From positions 20,942,915-21,006,914 of the forward strand of contig CM070606.1 of NCBI GenBank assembly GCA_036346395.1: a stretch of 64,000 nt of DNA, given 5' to 3'. The position numbers were made by a program, and so were the translations under genes. Below the pieces are notes generated by a model that was not told the DNA's origin, did no database searches, and was given only the letters and a program-made list of their open reading frames with translations. Below are positions 1-10,994 of this stretch, piece by piece. The stretch's first letter is position 1; each line of letters begins with the position of its first letter. This DNA is from Hsuehochloa calcarea. Lineage: Eukaryota > Streptophyta > Magnoliopsida > Poales > Poaceae.

Positions 1-1042
1 TGAAGCGGTTTAGGTCAAAGGTTAAAGACGGCGCTTATGGCGCGTGCGTGTGTGACCCGCTTGTTAGTGGGCCTTAACGGAGCCCAATGGAGTCAAACCC
101 TAGGAGTCTAGGCCTCCACTATAAATAGGGGGAGGTGGTGGCTGCACCATCTAGCTCTTTTCGCTCTCGCCTTTTTATGTTTCAAAACCCTAATTGTCTT
201 TAGGGGAGTTAGGTGGAGGCTAGGGCTCTTGATGGTTTGTGGTGAATTTCGTGATCTTTGATTGTCCACTGATCCATGATGGTGTGGATGTAATCCAAAG
301 ATCAATCACGAAATCAATCTATGCAAGGTTTGCTTGAGATAAGTGTCTTTTCGTTCTTGCTTTCAATTTCGTGTTTTTAGGGCTTTCTTTGATCCGCGAG
401 TTTGTGATTGATTCTTTCACGTGAATTAGCTTGCTGTGATATGTGTGAATCTATCTAGCATCATCTTGATCATCAATCTCTCACGAACAAGCTTTAGGAT
501 CAAGTTTTCGTTCTTGCCCGGTTTTAGACCTTCTGTTAATCAATTGGCAATTGCTCAAGATCGTTCCAAGAATTATCATAATATTCGATTGGAATAGGTC
601 CTCAATAGCATATAGAAGGTGTGTGCAAAGTTTCATAAAGATTGGAGTTGAGAATCAAAAGTTTCACCTAATTGCAACTTCGCCATCGGTGATTTTATCT
701 GTTTGGATCGGTTCAGATCGCGGTCGATCGCCATCATCACCGGTCGACCGATTTTGGAGCGGTCCGACCGCCAAAGACAACGCCGGTCGACCCGCCTGCA
801 ATCGGTCCGACCGGTTGGGTACAGAGGTCCGACCGCCGTCTGTGTGAGTCTTTGCAATCTTAGTTGATTTTGTGTTTCGCTTAGGGATTTAATTGATTCA
901 ATACTAGTCTTCCATTTGTCTCGGTATATTGATCTTCATAGCTTCATCATAGCTATTGGAGTGAAATTGTGTTGAATTTATTATTTGGGAAAAAGTGAGC
1001 GTGCTCCTATTCACCCCCTCTAGTCGCCTTTTCGGTCCAACA
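1..1042 (+). repeat. 5' LTR of Copia element (partial)
   Basis: This stretch repeats 6522-7572 almost base for base and ends in the same GGTCCAACA, immediately before the primer site. It includes a TATA-like CTATAAATAG at about 118-127, which may be the element's promoter. A cluster of CGGTCCGACCG-type motifs lies at 724-840. There are only small substitutions and short indels between the two LTRs. Confidence 0.92.
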
Positions 1043-1044
1043 AG

Positions 1045-1056
1045 TGGTATCAGAGC
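1045..1056 (+). other. Primer binding site (Met-tRNA type)
   Basis: TGGTATCAGAGC lies two bases after the LTR end. This sequence is complementary to the 3' end of plant initiator methionine tRNA and is the standard minus-strand primer site of plant LTR retrotransposons. Confidence 0.93.
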
Positions 1057-1095
1057 CCGGTTAGTTCAATCTTGATCTTAACCGGTCACTGAACT

Positions 1096-2010
1096 TTGGC
1101 GATGGATAGATTCTCTACAAAACCGCATATGTTCAATGGACAAGACTATGCATATTGGAAGAATCGTATGCGAGTATTCCTTGAGAGCGAGGGACAAGCT
1201 ATATGGGACGTTGTTCGATCCCCGCTCATTATTCCTGAGGTTGAAACTCCTGCTTCTGTGGTTCTTTTGGCTAACAACAACAAGGCCAAGAATCTTTTAT
1301 ATGGTGCGCTTGGTAGACAAGAATATGATAGGATTTGCAATTTTGCGACTGCACACGAGATTTGGAACACTCTCGAAACATATCATGAGGGTTCGTCCCA
1401 AATTAAGAAAGTGCGCCAAACAATCTATAAGCGTGATTATAACAAATTTGAGATGCGTCTTGGAGAGAGCATCGATGACATTTTCAGTCGTTTTAATAAA
1501 GTGATTAATCAAATGAAAGTCGTTGATATTGAATATTCTCAATCTGAAAATGCCACCCACCTCTTGGTGCAATCAACACCAAGGAGTGGGAGATGAAGGC
1601 TCTTGCTATAGAAGAGAATGTTGATCTTTCAAGTCTTACTTTAGAATTGCTTTATAGTAAACTCAAGACTCATGAAATTAAAAGAGTTGATCATCCCAAG
1701 AAAAATAATTTAGCTTTGGTAGCAGATCCTCTCAAAAAGGCTTTTGATGACTCTTTTGAATCTTCTTCTGGATTTTCATTTGCTTGTTTATCCGCTATTC
1801 ATGAAGAGGAGCTTGAGAATATCCACGAGGTTGAGTTAGCCCTTTTAGCTAAAAAAATTCACACGGGCTTACAACAATGTGAGAAATAAAAGAGAGGTGG
1901 TCCTGTTATTTGCTATGAGTGTGGAGAGCTTTACCACATCCGCCAATTGCCCCAAGCTAAAAGGTAAGGGTAAGCACAGGGAGGAGAAGACGACTTGGAA
2001 GAAGCCTCAT
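1096..2010 (+). pseudogene. Copia gag, N-terminal part, frameshifted
   Basis: The reading frame opens with a segment like the Copia gag N-terminus (FNGQDYAYWKNRMRVFLES), and continues with the helical UBN2-type gag core to about 1580. A frame change near 1590 moves the match to the ORF at 1593-1889, which ends in a stop. A broken zinc knuckle beginning CYECGELYH follows at about 1908-1950, out of frame. Gag would form the particle that packages the RNA. With at least two breaks this copy cannot make full-length gag. Confidence 0.85.
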
Positions 2011-2530
2011 GAGAACAACTCAGTATGATGTCACAAGCTCATAAAGGCCGCCACGGGTCCTTGCCGCTTTTGGAGAGCAATCCGTTAGCGATGTGGACTC
2101 AGGAGCGAAGAGGATAAGAAAGGGAAGGCCAAGGACTTCACCATGATGTGCTTCATGGTCGACACCGACGACATTGATAATGATGAGGTATCTTTTTCTT
2201 ATGATGAGCTTTACGCTAAATATGATTCTATAGTTGAGCAAGTGCTTAGTCAAGATGAAGCGCTAGAATTTGTCATGACTAAAAATAAGAAACTAGAGTC
2301 AAAAATTGGTAAATCAAACTAGAACTTGCAAATGTTAAGACTCTTGAACTGATGAATGTTTATCTTGTCATGCTATGCATTCGTAAATTACCAATTTACA
2401 ATCTGCTCATAATATTGCTTTACAACAACTTGAAAATGCTAGAACCGAGCTAATTGAAATTAAATCGCTCCTTGTGAAAAATGCTTAGAGTCTAGCAAGT
2501 TGATTGCTTCGATGTGATTGATTCTAGCCC

Positions 2531-3313
2531 TTGCACTTCATGCTTAGAAAAGAACGTGAAATCAAAGATATCTTAGAAGCTGCTAGAGTCAAATATACTA
2601 AGCTTAAGGACAATATTGAAAATACTACTTGTGCTTCATGTTCCGCTCTTAAGCTTGAAATTGCTTTGTATAAGGAGAAATCAATGGATAAAACTTGTGA
2701 TGCTTGTGTTAACTTGAGAAAAGAAAATGCTTACCTTCATGATACATTAGAGAAATTTTCTAAAGGTAAGAAACAATTAAACATGATTCTTGACAAGTCT
2801 AAAACTCCTTATAAGAAGCAAGGTTTAGGATTCAATTCTTTTCAAGACAATTCAAACCCAAAAGTCATTCAAGTCTTGGAAAAAGGTTTAATTGAATTCA
2901 AAACCCAACCTGCAAAAACATCTTTTAAATCTGCAGGTTTTGCCCAACCTTGTATTAATTCAAATGGTGCTTCTTCTAGTGGTACCAAGTACCATTGCAC
3001 TTATTGCAAGAAAAGTGGGCATTTGATTGAATTCTGTTGGCGTAGGTTGAAAAATGATAGGAAAAATCTTGATAGAATTTCATTCAGGCAACCTAGAGCT
3101 TTTATGAGACATGGTAACACTGAAAGGAATAAACCTGGATTAGGATTTTTCTCACATGCTAATCATTATGTTTCTACATATCCTAATTCTCATGTTCTTC
3201 AGATCTTTGGTCCGATCATTGGTGCTCACCGGCCTCGACTGTTTGTCGCCGGTCCGACCGCCAAAGACAACGCCGGCCGATCACCGGGACGCTTTAATTC
3301 CATGTTAACTTAA
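2531..3313 (+). pseudogene. Copia gag C-terminal region with coiled coil and second zinc knuckle
   Basis: An open frame of 260 codons with heptad-like, Lys/Glu-rich sequence over its first 100 residues, cysteine pairs (CASC, CDAC), and then a perfect CCHC knuckle, CTYCKKSGHLIEFC, near 2995-3040. This resembles the spacer between gag core and protease in SIRE-like grass Copia elements. The last 25 codons run through a 26-bp block at 3251-3276 that is identical to part of this element's own LTR. The start codon shown is only the first ATG after upstream breaks; the native frame probably continued from the knuckle region at about 1950. Confidence 0.75.
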
Positions 3314-3455
3314 ACATTGCTCATAACAGAATTTTAGATGAAATCAAGGATAACACTTCTGCTTTGCATACTACTCGCAGACGTGTGTCTCAGTACTGGG
3401 TTCCCAAGTCTTGTTTAACTAACCCCAGTATCGAGACACATCGTTCTTCTGTGCC

Positions 3456-3780
3456 TTGATTTTTCAGGATTGCCGCGAAAGAGGAAGAGCACGTGTTTTG
3501 TTGACTCACTGCTCACGCTCATATGACCGGAGACTCAAGATGGTTCACCTCCTTCATGCGGTCGACGGGTTTCAAGCATCTCCGAGAACTTCCCATCGCC
3601 AGCCGTTAAGTTCTTATTCGTACTTACACTCTACTCTCTTTGTATGGCATTTGATATTCCTGTTCTTTATCCTTGTCCATTCGGGGGTTTTTCTTATTCT
3701 GATTGTGCGGGCTGTCGGCTAGATAGGAAGAGTACCTCAGGCGCTTGTCACCCACTAGGCACTTCTTTTGTCTTTTGTTT
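3456..3780 (+). pseudogene. Fused protease and RNase H remnants (pol internal deletion)
   Basis: Around 3500-3560 one frame reads AHMTGDSRWFTSFM, the segment just after the Copia protease active site. From about 3617 the sequence changes to the RNase H end of pol, ending with YSDCAGCRLDRKSTSGACH at about 3693-3750. The integrase and reverse transcriptase core that should lie between, roughly 3 kb in intact relatives, is absent. The junction must fall between about 3562 and 3617. Frame breaks occur on both sides. Confidence 0.8.
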
Positions 3781-5771
3781 TTATCCTCACCAAATCTTTA
3801 GACCCAACTAGGTTTGCCACCTTGAGAAGCAAGTTAGGGGTTATTTATCCTTATGGGTTGGTTTGAGGGGGAGTTTGATCTTTTCTGATCTTTCCTTGTT
3901 CTTTTGATCTTTTATTGTTCTTTTTCTGAACTTAGTGATCTTTTTGAACTTTTTAAGTTTTTAGGTTTTTTTTTATTTGCATCTCATTGTATCATATTGC
4001 ATTCATATGAAAAATCCAACAAGTGGTATGAAAAATCCAAAAAGATGCATTGTAATATAAGTTTTTCTGCTTATCTTTTAAAATTGATGAAGCTTTGCCT
4101 ATTACCCTTTGGAGCTTTTGTATTTCAATTCTTGCTCAATGTCATGTCTAGTTCTTTGACTTGCTAGAATTATCATGTTTTTACATGTGTAGCTAAGTCT
4201 TTGCCATATGAGCTAGAACCTTTTAAACAACTCAAATTAAGAAATTGCAAATTGTGGATGTTTTAGCGAGTTGCGCAATTAGTGCTCCTCTTGTGACATT
4301 GGCCCTGTCAGAATTGCTTTGTTAGCTCTTTGATCTAAAATTGACCATTACTTGAGCTTTTGTGTTCTTGAGATTCTAAAACTGCTCATGTGAAAATAAA
4401 AATCAAGATTGTCTTATGCTTAAATTGTGCCAAACTATTCTTACGAGACTGCTTGTCAAATGACATGAACTTGGAGATAGTTTGATGAACCAGACGATCT
4501 CATGGGGACTGCTTGTCAGAAATGACATGAACCTCAAGATTTGTCGCCCCGGTAGAAGCTTAGAAAGAGTTTGTGGATGGCTCCTAGTCCAGGATCTTCT
4601 TTACTAAGATATATCTTTAATCAACTTCGTCAAGCTTAGGATGAGTTTGTGGATGGCTCCTAGTCCAGATCTTATCACTAAGTTAGATCATTAGTCAACT
4701 TCAATATTCAATGCAAATGAGAAAAATGTTGACAAATGGGCGTTTACAAAATATTGAGCAAAATGATTCAATACGGGACTTGATTGACTCTTAATGTGGC
4801 CTTTGTTAGATTTTTATCTCACTTTGACATTTTGACATGGCCAATTTCACTTTAGGATCCTCGTTGATGAACTTGTTTGAATTTGAAGCGTTGCTTAAAT
4901 TGATCAAATCTATCGCTTTACTTTTGAGCCTTTGTGCTTAGCTTTGATATATATGTCTTACCATGATCTTGCTAGCAATCGTCAGCTTGATATGTCGTTT
5001 GTGCAATATTAGAGATACTAGATTGTTCTTTTGGGTAATCTCCAAAGCTTCTTGTAATCAAAATTGAAAATACAAAAATGAAGCCACCCATTGCACTTCA
5101 TGCATACTCCTGCTTATGCTTCTTTTATTTCTGCTTCTTTCTTTATCATCTATTGGTTATCTCTGGATGAGAGGAAGGCGTGATTCCTTGATGAATCCAT
5201 TGTCAAAGGGGGAGAAGATGTGTTAATTAATGAGAAGATATTTCTTTGGGAGAAGATGTGTTATATTTCTTTGCTAGTTTTATTTGGAGAAGATGTGTTA
5301 ATGAGAAGATATTTCTTTGTTGGGGGAGAAGATTAAACAAAGCGGAGAAATTTTGAGATATATATATATTTTTGTTTTACAAAGGGGGAGTAACTGAAAA
5401 GTTGAAAGTTTTTGAAAATCGAGGATCATAGTGAGGGGGAGTTCTTGAGTTGCATTCTTATTGTTTTATTGAATATTCTGAACTTGAATTGCATTCTTTT
5501 ATCCTCACAATGATCATAGGTCAATTGAACAATTGTTCTTTCAAATGGACCTCATGTGAGAATTTTGACCCTTTTAAAATCAAAGTTTTATGCTTACTTT
5601 TGCCTTGTCTCACATGCCTATACTATTACGATGCCACTTGGTCATTCACATTGCTTTTTCTTGCTTATGGACCAAGTTGTGCCTTTGTGCGTAAAACCGC
5701 GAGTAAACTCGCTTTCAAACCTCTTACTTACATTTTCCGGATAATTGCCAATGTGTTCATCAAGGGGAGAT
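3781..5771 (+). other. Noncoding 3' internal region of Copia element with polypurine tracts
   Basis: No credible coding region is seen. It contains an imperfect duplication near 4440-4690 (two copies each of a GACTGCTTGTCA-type block and a GTGGATGGCTCCTAGTCC block). It also has repeated GGGGGAGAAGATGTGTTA units at about 5209-5335 and a final AAGGGGAGA tract at 5762-5770 directly before the LTR, the likely plus-strand primer. The same region is present in reverse in the minus-strand copy at 19039-21360. Confidence 0.75.
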
Positions 5772-7572
5772 TGTGGATTTCATGGGGATATGTTCCGGAT
5801 CTTAGGATGATGTGACAATTGACAATGGCGTTTACGGTTTGTCGTTTCACGTGTTTTCGACAAAGCTACAAAGCTTCTCGGATGGCGTCCGACCGGTCCT
5901 TGCACAATGATCCGACCGGTCCCAAATCGGTCGGACCGGCCATGGGGGCGGTCGGACCGCGTGACCAAAGTGGTCAAAACGAGTGGGCCAAAAATAGGTG
6001 TTGTAGGCAAGTGAGGGGATCCCAATGCACTTGGTCTCATGATTTTTGGAGTCTCCAGTAAAAGGTTCTATTGGTTTTTAATTTCCAGAAGGTTTCAGAT
6101 TTTCAGGGGTTGAAATTCGCTAAGTCAAAGGCGGTCCGACCGCTCACGAGGAGCGGTCCGACCGCCAAGGCGGTCCGACCGGCCACCCGGCGGTCGGGCC
6201 GTGAATGACTTGAACGTCGGCCAACTTCGTGGCGATGTTGTTTTGTTATGTCAAAGTCATTGGTTTCATGGCATATGATTTGCATGATGCATGTTTTGAC
6301 TAACATGGGTCAAGTTGTGAAGAACTTGTTCCCGAATTCGTGTTTGCTTGTCTGTGGTTGTGCAGGTTGCTTGGTGGTCAACGACGGTCAACGGCGAGGA
6401 GGATCGGGACTAGACTTGGAGAGTTGAGGTCCAGAACAATCTACGATGCCGGGTGAGGTCAACGACTCAAGCGTGACACAAGATGGACAAAGGTGACCTA
6501 TTGGCAAATCCATGGCGCATGGTGAAGCGGTTTAGGTCAAAGGTTAAAGACGGCGCTTTGCGAAGCGTGCGTGTGTGACCCGTTTGTTAGTGGGCCTTAA
6601 CGGGAGCCCAATGGAGTCAAACCCTAGGAGTCTAGGCCTCCACTATAAATAGGGGGAGGTGGTGGCTGCACCATCTAGCTCTTTTCGCTCTCGCCTTTTT
6701 ATGTTTCAAAACCCTAATTGTCTTTAGGGGAGTTGAGGTGGAGGCTAGGGCTCTTGATGGTTTGTGGTGAATTTCGTGATCTTTGATTGTCCACAGATCC
6801 ATGATGGTGTGGATGTAATCCAGCATCAATCATGAAATCAATCTATGCAAGGTTTGCTTGAGATAAGTCTCTTTTCGTTCTTGCTTTCAATTTCGTGTTT
6901 TTAAGGTTTTCTTTGATCCGCGAGTTTGTGATTGATTCTTTCACGTGAATTAGCTTGCTGTGATATGTGTGAATCTATCTAGCATCATCTTGATCATCAA
7001 TCTCTCACGAACAAGCTTTAGGATCAAGTTTTCGTTCTTGCCCTTTTAGACCTTCGTTAATCAATTGGCAATTGCTCAAGATCGTTCCAAGAATTATCAT
7101 AATATTCGATTGGAATAGGTCCTCAATAGCATATAGAAGGTGTGTGCAAAGTTTCATAAAGATTGGACTTGAGAATCAAAAGTTTCACCTAATTGCAACT
7201 TCGTCATCGGGCTGATTTTACTGTTTCAGACGGTTCAGAGACTACGGCCGATCATTGTCATCACCGGTCGACCGATTTTGAGCGGTCCGACCGCCAAAGA
7301 CAACGCCGGTCGATCCGCCCGCAATCGGTCCGACCGGTTGGGTACAGAGGTCCCACCGCCTGTCTTTGTGAGTCTTTGCAATCTTAGTTGATTTTGTGTT
7401 TCGCTTAGGGATTTAATTGGATTCAATACTAGTCTTCCAACAGATCGGTATATTGATCTTCATAGCTTCATCATAGCTATTGGAGTGAAATTGTGTTGAA
7501 TTTATTATTTGGGAAAAAGTGAGCGTGCTCCTATTCACCCCCCCCCCCTCTAGTCGCATTTTCGGTCCAACA
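5772..7572 (+). repeat. 3' LTR of Copia element
   Basis: Begins TGTGGATTTC after the polypurine tract and ends GGTCCAACA, about 1.8 kb. It matches the visible 5' LTR. GGTCSGACCG motif clusters lie at 5885-5965, 6130-6205 and 7255-7365. A C homopolymer near 7540 is longer than in the 5' LTR. Confidence 0.92.
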
Positions 7573-8853
7573 GATTCGTTGGGCAATCGGTTTCGTCATT
7601 CAATTCCATATAATTAAATATGCTTTTTCTCATACCACGATCGGAAGGGCTGAAATCATCAGTATAGTTTATTTTCAATTCGGTCATGCGGTATATTGGG
7701 TAGTCGGAGATATTGTAGAACACCAAGAGTAATGTATTTCCACGTTGTTCTTATTTCGGGAACATTTGTGTAGGCGGTGAGGCATCGCGTGTGGGGACAC
7801 CTTCATTGCTTGCTAGCGCGTCGCAACGCGAAAGGCAAGTACATTGAATCCTTTACATTGATGAATAATGTGTTTGTGTTCATGCCAATGTTTTTATGAT
7901 TCATGTTTTCAATCAACGAAGTTACTCAACATTCATATTCCAGTACAGACAAGTACTGCATATTAACTTGTGGTGTTTTCAATTGAATGCATGATGATGT
8001 GATGTATACGTGTATGTTCTTGCACTTATTCATGATGTTGATATGTTTCAAATTGATAATTGAGGAAAAATGATGACATTCATATTACTTGCTTCATTCC
8101 ATTCATACATGCTTTAATTTTCATCCACAGGAGCGGAATTTTGAAAGACCCATCAATTCCAGTATGGGCATTTGAAAGACCCATCAATTCCAGTATGGGC
8201 ATTTGAAAACCCATCAATTCCAGAATGGGTACGTGTGATCCACCATTCCAATGTGGGCCACGTTGGACACCCGTATGAAACGTTCTTCATACGGTAACTT
8301 TAAGTGAACACCGACGGGTGTTACACTCGCTATACCAGATAAGTCGTGATTAGTCCATTCCTTCAGTGCATTCTTTCATTCCATCCATTCATGTATTCAT
8401 TCCATTCAATCATGTATGTGATGCAAGATTTGTTCATAATTCAGTTGAATTGATTTGTCCACTATTTGGTTGATTATTCTAATATGGTACTTGCAAAGTT
8501 TCGACTCACCCTTGCTTTCAATGTTATTTAGGTGATCCACCCTGATGTTGATGATTTTGGAAAGGGAGTAGACCAACACGTTGCACACAGAACATTACTC
8601 GATAATTTCATTAATGGTTTCAACTTTGATATTCCTTGATGAGAGATAGACTGTATTATGTAATGTTTAAACTTCATGTCATGTCGTTCCATGATTAGTT
8701 TCTTGATTATTCGCCACTGATGTATTGGCTGCTTTCACCTCGTTATCCTGTTATTGATATTTGGATATATGCATATTGAATCTTATTCCGTAAATTGTTC
8801 ATATGTTGTACCCTTAGGTGGCATCTTGGCTTCCGAATAGCCAGGGTGTTACA
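7573..8853 (+). repeat. 3' portion of a Gypsy-type LTR interrupted by the Copia element
   Basis: No coding region. It ends in GCCAGGGTGTTACA at 8853, a typical Gypsy LTR terminus. Directly after it the sequence switches to minus-strand Copia protease, whose reading frame is cut at this point. The 5' part of this LTR would lie to the left of the Copia element, outside the window. It may be a solo LTR, because no primer site or gag follows. The strand is inferred from the ...TTACA end. Confidence 0.6.
8140..8231. repeat. Tandem repeat, 31-bp unit, three copies
   Basis: Three consecutive copies of a unit containing GACCCATCAATTCCAGTATG start at 8140, 8171 and 8202. The third is slightly diverged. 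It lies within the Gypsy-type LTR fragment. Confidence 0.9.
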
Positions 8854-8861
8854 ACATCTAT

Positions 8862-9929
8862 CAAAGTTCTGACAATGCCATCAAACATCTTGATTTGAAC
8901 TGAACCAATTCCTGCAACCTTACAAGATGAGTTATCACCTATCAATACAGTACCACATTCAACAGGTTTACAGGTGGAAAACCAATCCCTATTAGGACAC
9001 ATATGAAAGCTACAGGTGGAATCAAGAATCTATTCATCATTGTTCTTAGCACATCCAGCAAAGGCAACAAGAACTTCGCTATCAGAACTATCATTAGCAA
9101 CAAGGGAGGCTTTACTTTCATCATCTGGTTTACCTTTTGGCTTATAGTAGCCAGTTCTCTTTTCTTTATTCTGCAGCTTCCAGTATTCAGATATGTTGTG
9201 TCCACTTTTCTTGCAATATTTACACGATTTGCAATTATTTCTTGATTTCGATCGATTCTTGTAACCGTTCGAACTTTTGCCCCGAGATCCATTGTTTGAG
9301 TTCTTCTCCTTTTGCATGCCACAAACAAACAAGTCTTCTCCTTACAAATTTAAAATTTCAGAAGGTATCATCTGTTTCATCTTCTTCTTAGCATGCAAAA
9401 CTTCATAAACTTCATTAAGCGTGAGAGTATTTCTACTATATAATATGATATCTCTGAAATTTAAAAAAGAACTAGGCAAAGAACACAAAAAAATAAGATC
9501 AAAATCATCATCATCATATTTTTACCTCCATCTACACTAGGTCGGCAATGATCTCCTTACACACTAAAAGATGATCAAGCACAAATCCTCCTTCTTGCAA
9601 TTTGTGAGAGTACAACTTCTACTTGAGATGCATCTTGCTAGTGAGATCCTTTGTCATGCAAATTTGTTCTAGCTTCAGCCTTAATGTAACAGATGTCTTC
9701 TGCTTCAAAACCTCATGCAAAATATGGTTTGATAAATGAAAGTGAATCTGAGATAAAACCTTATGGTCTTTATGCTTCTCATCTGCGGTCCATACGGTAG
9801 ATTGTTTATCAAATCCTTCCAATGCATTATCCAAATCTCTCTGTGCCAACACAGCCCTCATCTTAACTTACCACAGCGAAAATCTTGTGTCTCGACTCAG
9901 GAGTGGAAGATCATATTTCAAGTCGCCAT
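8862..9929 (-). pseudogene. Copia gag and protease, degraded
   Basis: The minus frames give, in order: a gag segment (MRAVLAQRDLDNALEGFDKQ at 9861 downward) with KLEQICMTKDLTSKMHLK; a degraded stretch; a zinc-knuckle segment CKYCKKSGHNISEYW at about 9220-9170, where the last Cys is Tyr; and a post-protease segment MCPNRDWFSTCKP with GTVLIGDNSSCKVAGIG at about 9002-8890. These match the Hopscotch/Tork-like gag-pol layout (recognised by eye). Stops and frameshifts separate the pieces. The upstream ATG at 9929 is followed by early stops. Confidence 0.8.
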
Positions 9930-10099
9930 GAGGAATAAAATCTAAAATTTGTTAATATTGATCTGTGTAAATCTAGCAAAAATCACGACTTTTTTGGTAC
10001 ACCTTTTGTATACGCGAATCAAAGATCTTTGAAACTCCTGGTGCACTTCTCATGTGCACGAAGCACAGTTGATACTACTTGTGATTTACAGAAGGGTTG

Positions 10100-10520
10100 C
10101 ACGGTATTTAAATAAAGAATGATTTTTTCCCTTTGGAACCTGTGCTCCCGATTGTTGTTTGCTTTTGGTCTGCAGTCTTCTTTCCACGCGCGTTGCGTTG
10201 TTGACGCTTGCGAGTGCAGATCAAGGCGAAGCAACGCACTGGGCTTCGCGCGTGCTGTTGCTCGGGAGGTTCGGCTGATGGCGACGCTTGGACCGAGGAG
10301 CTGGCGTTGCTTGCTTCCTTCCGTGCGTTGGACGAAGGCTGATGGCAACGCACGGACCGAGGAAATGAAGATGCGCTGCACGACTGGGTCTCGGGACGAC
10401 GCCGAATGAGCCAAAAAAAAAAGAGAGACGAAGACGCGCCGCTGCGAGGACGATGGCTTTGGAAGACGTGCGCTGAATGAAGCTTGCAGATCGAAAAGAT
10501 GGCGGCGCAGATCGATCTAT
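10100..10520. other. GC-rich leader with imperfect internal repeat
   Basis: GC-rich segment between the minus Copia primer site and gag. A block like GCTGATGGCGACGCTTGGAC at about 10275 recurs diverged at about 10339. Several overlapping open frames exist on both strands but none resembles a known protein, and the open frames are probably due to base composition. Confidence 0.4.
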
Positions 10521-10560
10521 TATTTTTTCACTCTTGTATCCCTCTTCAAACCATAATCTT

Positions 10561-10576
10561 CTGTGACATGATACCA
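10561..10576 (-). other. Degenerate primer binding site of minus Copia
   Basis: On minus the sequence reads TGGTATCATGTCACAG two bases after a candidate LTR end TCTAACA. The first eight bases match the Met-tRNA primer-site core. Confidence 0.55.
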
Positions 10577-10578
10577 CT

Positions 10579-10771
10579 TGTTAGAAAAATAGGGACAAAA
10601 TGAGATATGAATTTTTACGTGAAAAGGCTTTGCGAAAAAAAAACACTGGTGACAACTGGCGAGATCATTATACGAAGAGTTTTTACAAATCGTAGGGGTT
10701 ACAATGAGACGTCTTCTCTCTATGTGGCTTACAAGATGTATATAAAGAGGTAAAAAAAATTTATAAAACAT
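10579..10771 (-). repeat. Candidate short LTR of minus Copia
   Basis: Plus strand TGTTAG...AAAACA, 193 bp, beside the primer-site-like sequence. The outer end is uncertain because no second LTR is in the window. A TATATA element on minus at about 10740 could be its promoter. It ends about 190 bp upstream of the TATA box of the GLTP gene. Confidence 0.4.
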
Positions 10772-10963
10772 TAATTCATTTATATAATAATTTTAAATTC
10801 GATCGTATTAAAAATTCGAATCACGTGTATCAACCGATCTCCGTGCCCGGCTACGCCGCTTGGGGAAAAATGCGCTGCTGTAAGCATATCGGTCGTTAGC
10901 AACTCAAAGTCCACGAGCAACAAGTTACGGTGTTCCTGTGCCATTTAAATCAAAGCCCCTTGC

Positions 10964-10971
10964 TATAAATA
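10964..10971 (+). promoter_or_regulatory. Probable TATA box of the GLTP gene
   Basis: TATAAATA lies about 30 bp before a pyrimidine-rich, TC-repeat-like leader (about 10995-11106) that ends in a good splice donor. The position fits a core promoter for the gene starting at 11665. Confidence 0.6.
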
Positions 10972-10994
10972 AGCTATCAATCCCTCTTTATCGG

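Larger units (their letters stand above)
1..7572 (+). mobile_element. Copia LTR retrotransposon, pol-deleted (5' end outside window)
   Basis: Position 1 corresponds to position 6522 in the downstream LTR, so about 750 bp of the 5' LTR lie before the window. The order is LTR, Met-tRNA primer site, gag with zinc knuckles, a short protease remnant, an RNase H remnant, a long noncoding 3' region, polypurine tract and LTR. Gag before protease, and RNase H last, fits Ty1/Copia, and the long gag-to-protease spacer resembles the SIRE/Maximus group (inference). No integrase or reverse transcriptase core is present, so the element is non-autonomous. It lies inside a Gypsy-type LTR (7573-8853). The target duplication cannot be checked because the left flank is missing. 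Confidence 0.9.
8854..10771 (-). mobile_element. Old Copia remnant, 5' part (LTR, gag, protease) on minus
   Basis: Reading on minus, a candidate short LTR (10771-10579) is followed by a degenerate primer site (10576-10561), a GC-rich leader (about 10520-10100), gag and the start of pol (9929-8862). It is then cut by the Gypsy-type LTR at 8853. The rest of pol and the 3' LTR would lie left of the window. The low integrity suggests it is older than the two elements nested in it. Confidence 0.75.

Noticed and set aside
8140..8231. Regular repeats that might be a CRISPR-like array
   Set aside because: Direct tandem units without unique spacers, in a eukaryotic LTR.
10221..10577. Overlapping ORFs on both strands in the GC-rich block upstream of GLTP
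   Set aside because: Open frames in several phases at once, low-complexity composition and no recognisable domain; explained by GC content in a retroelement leader.
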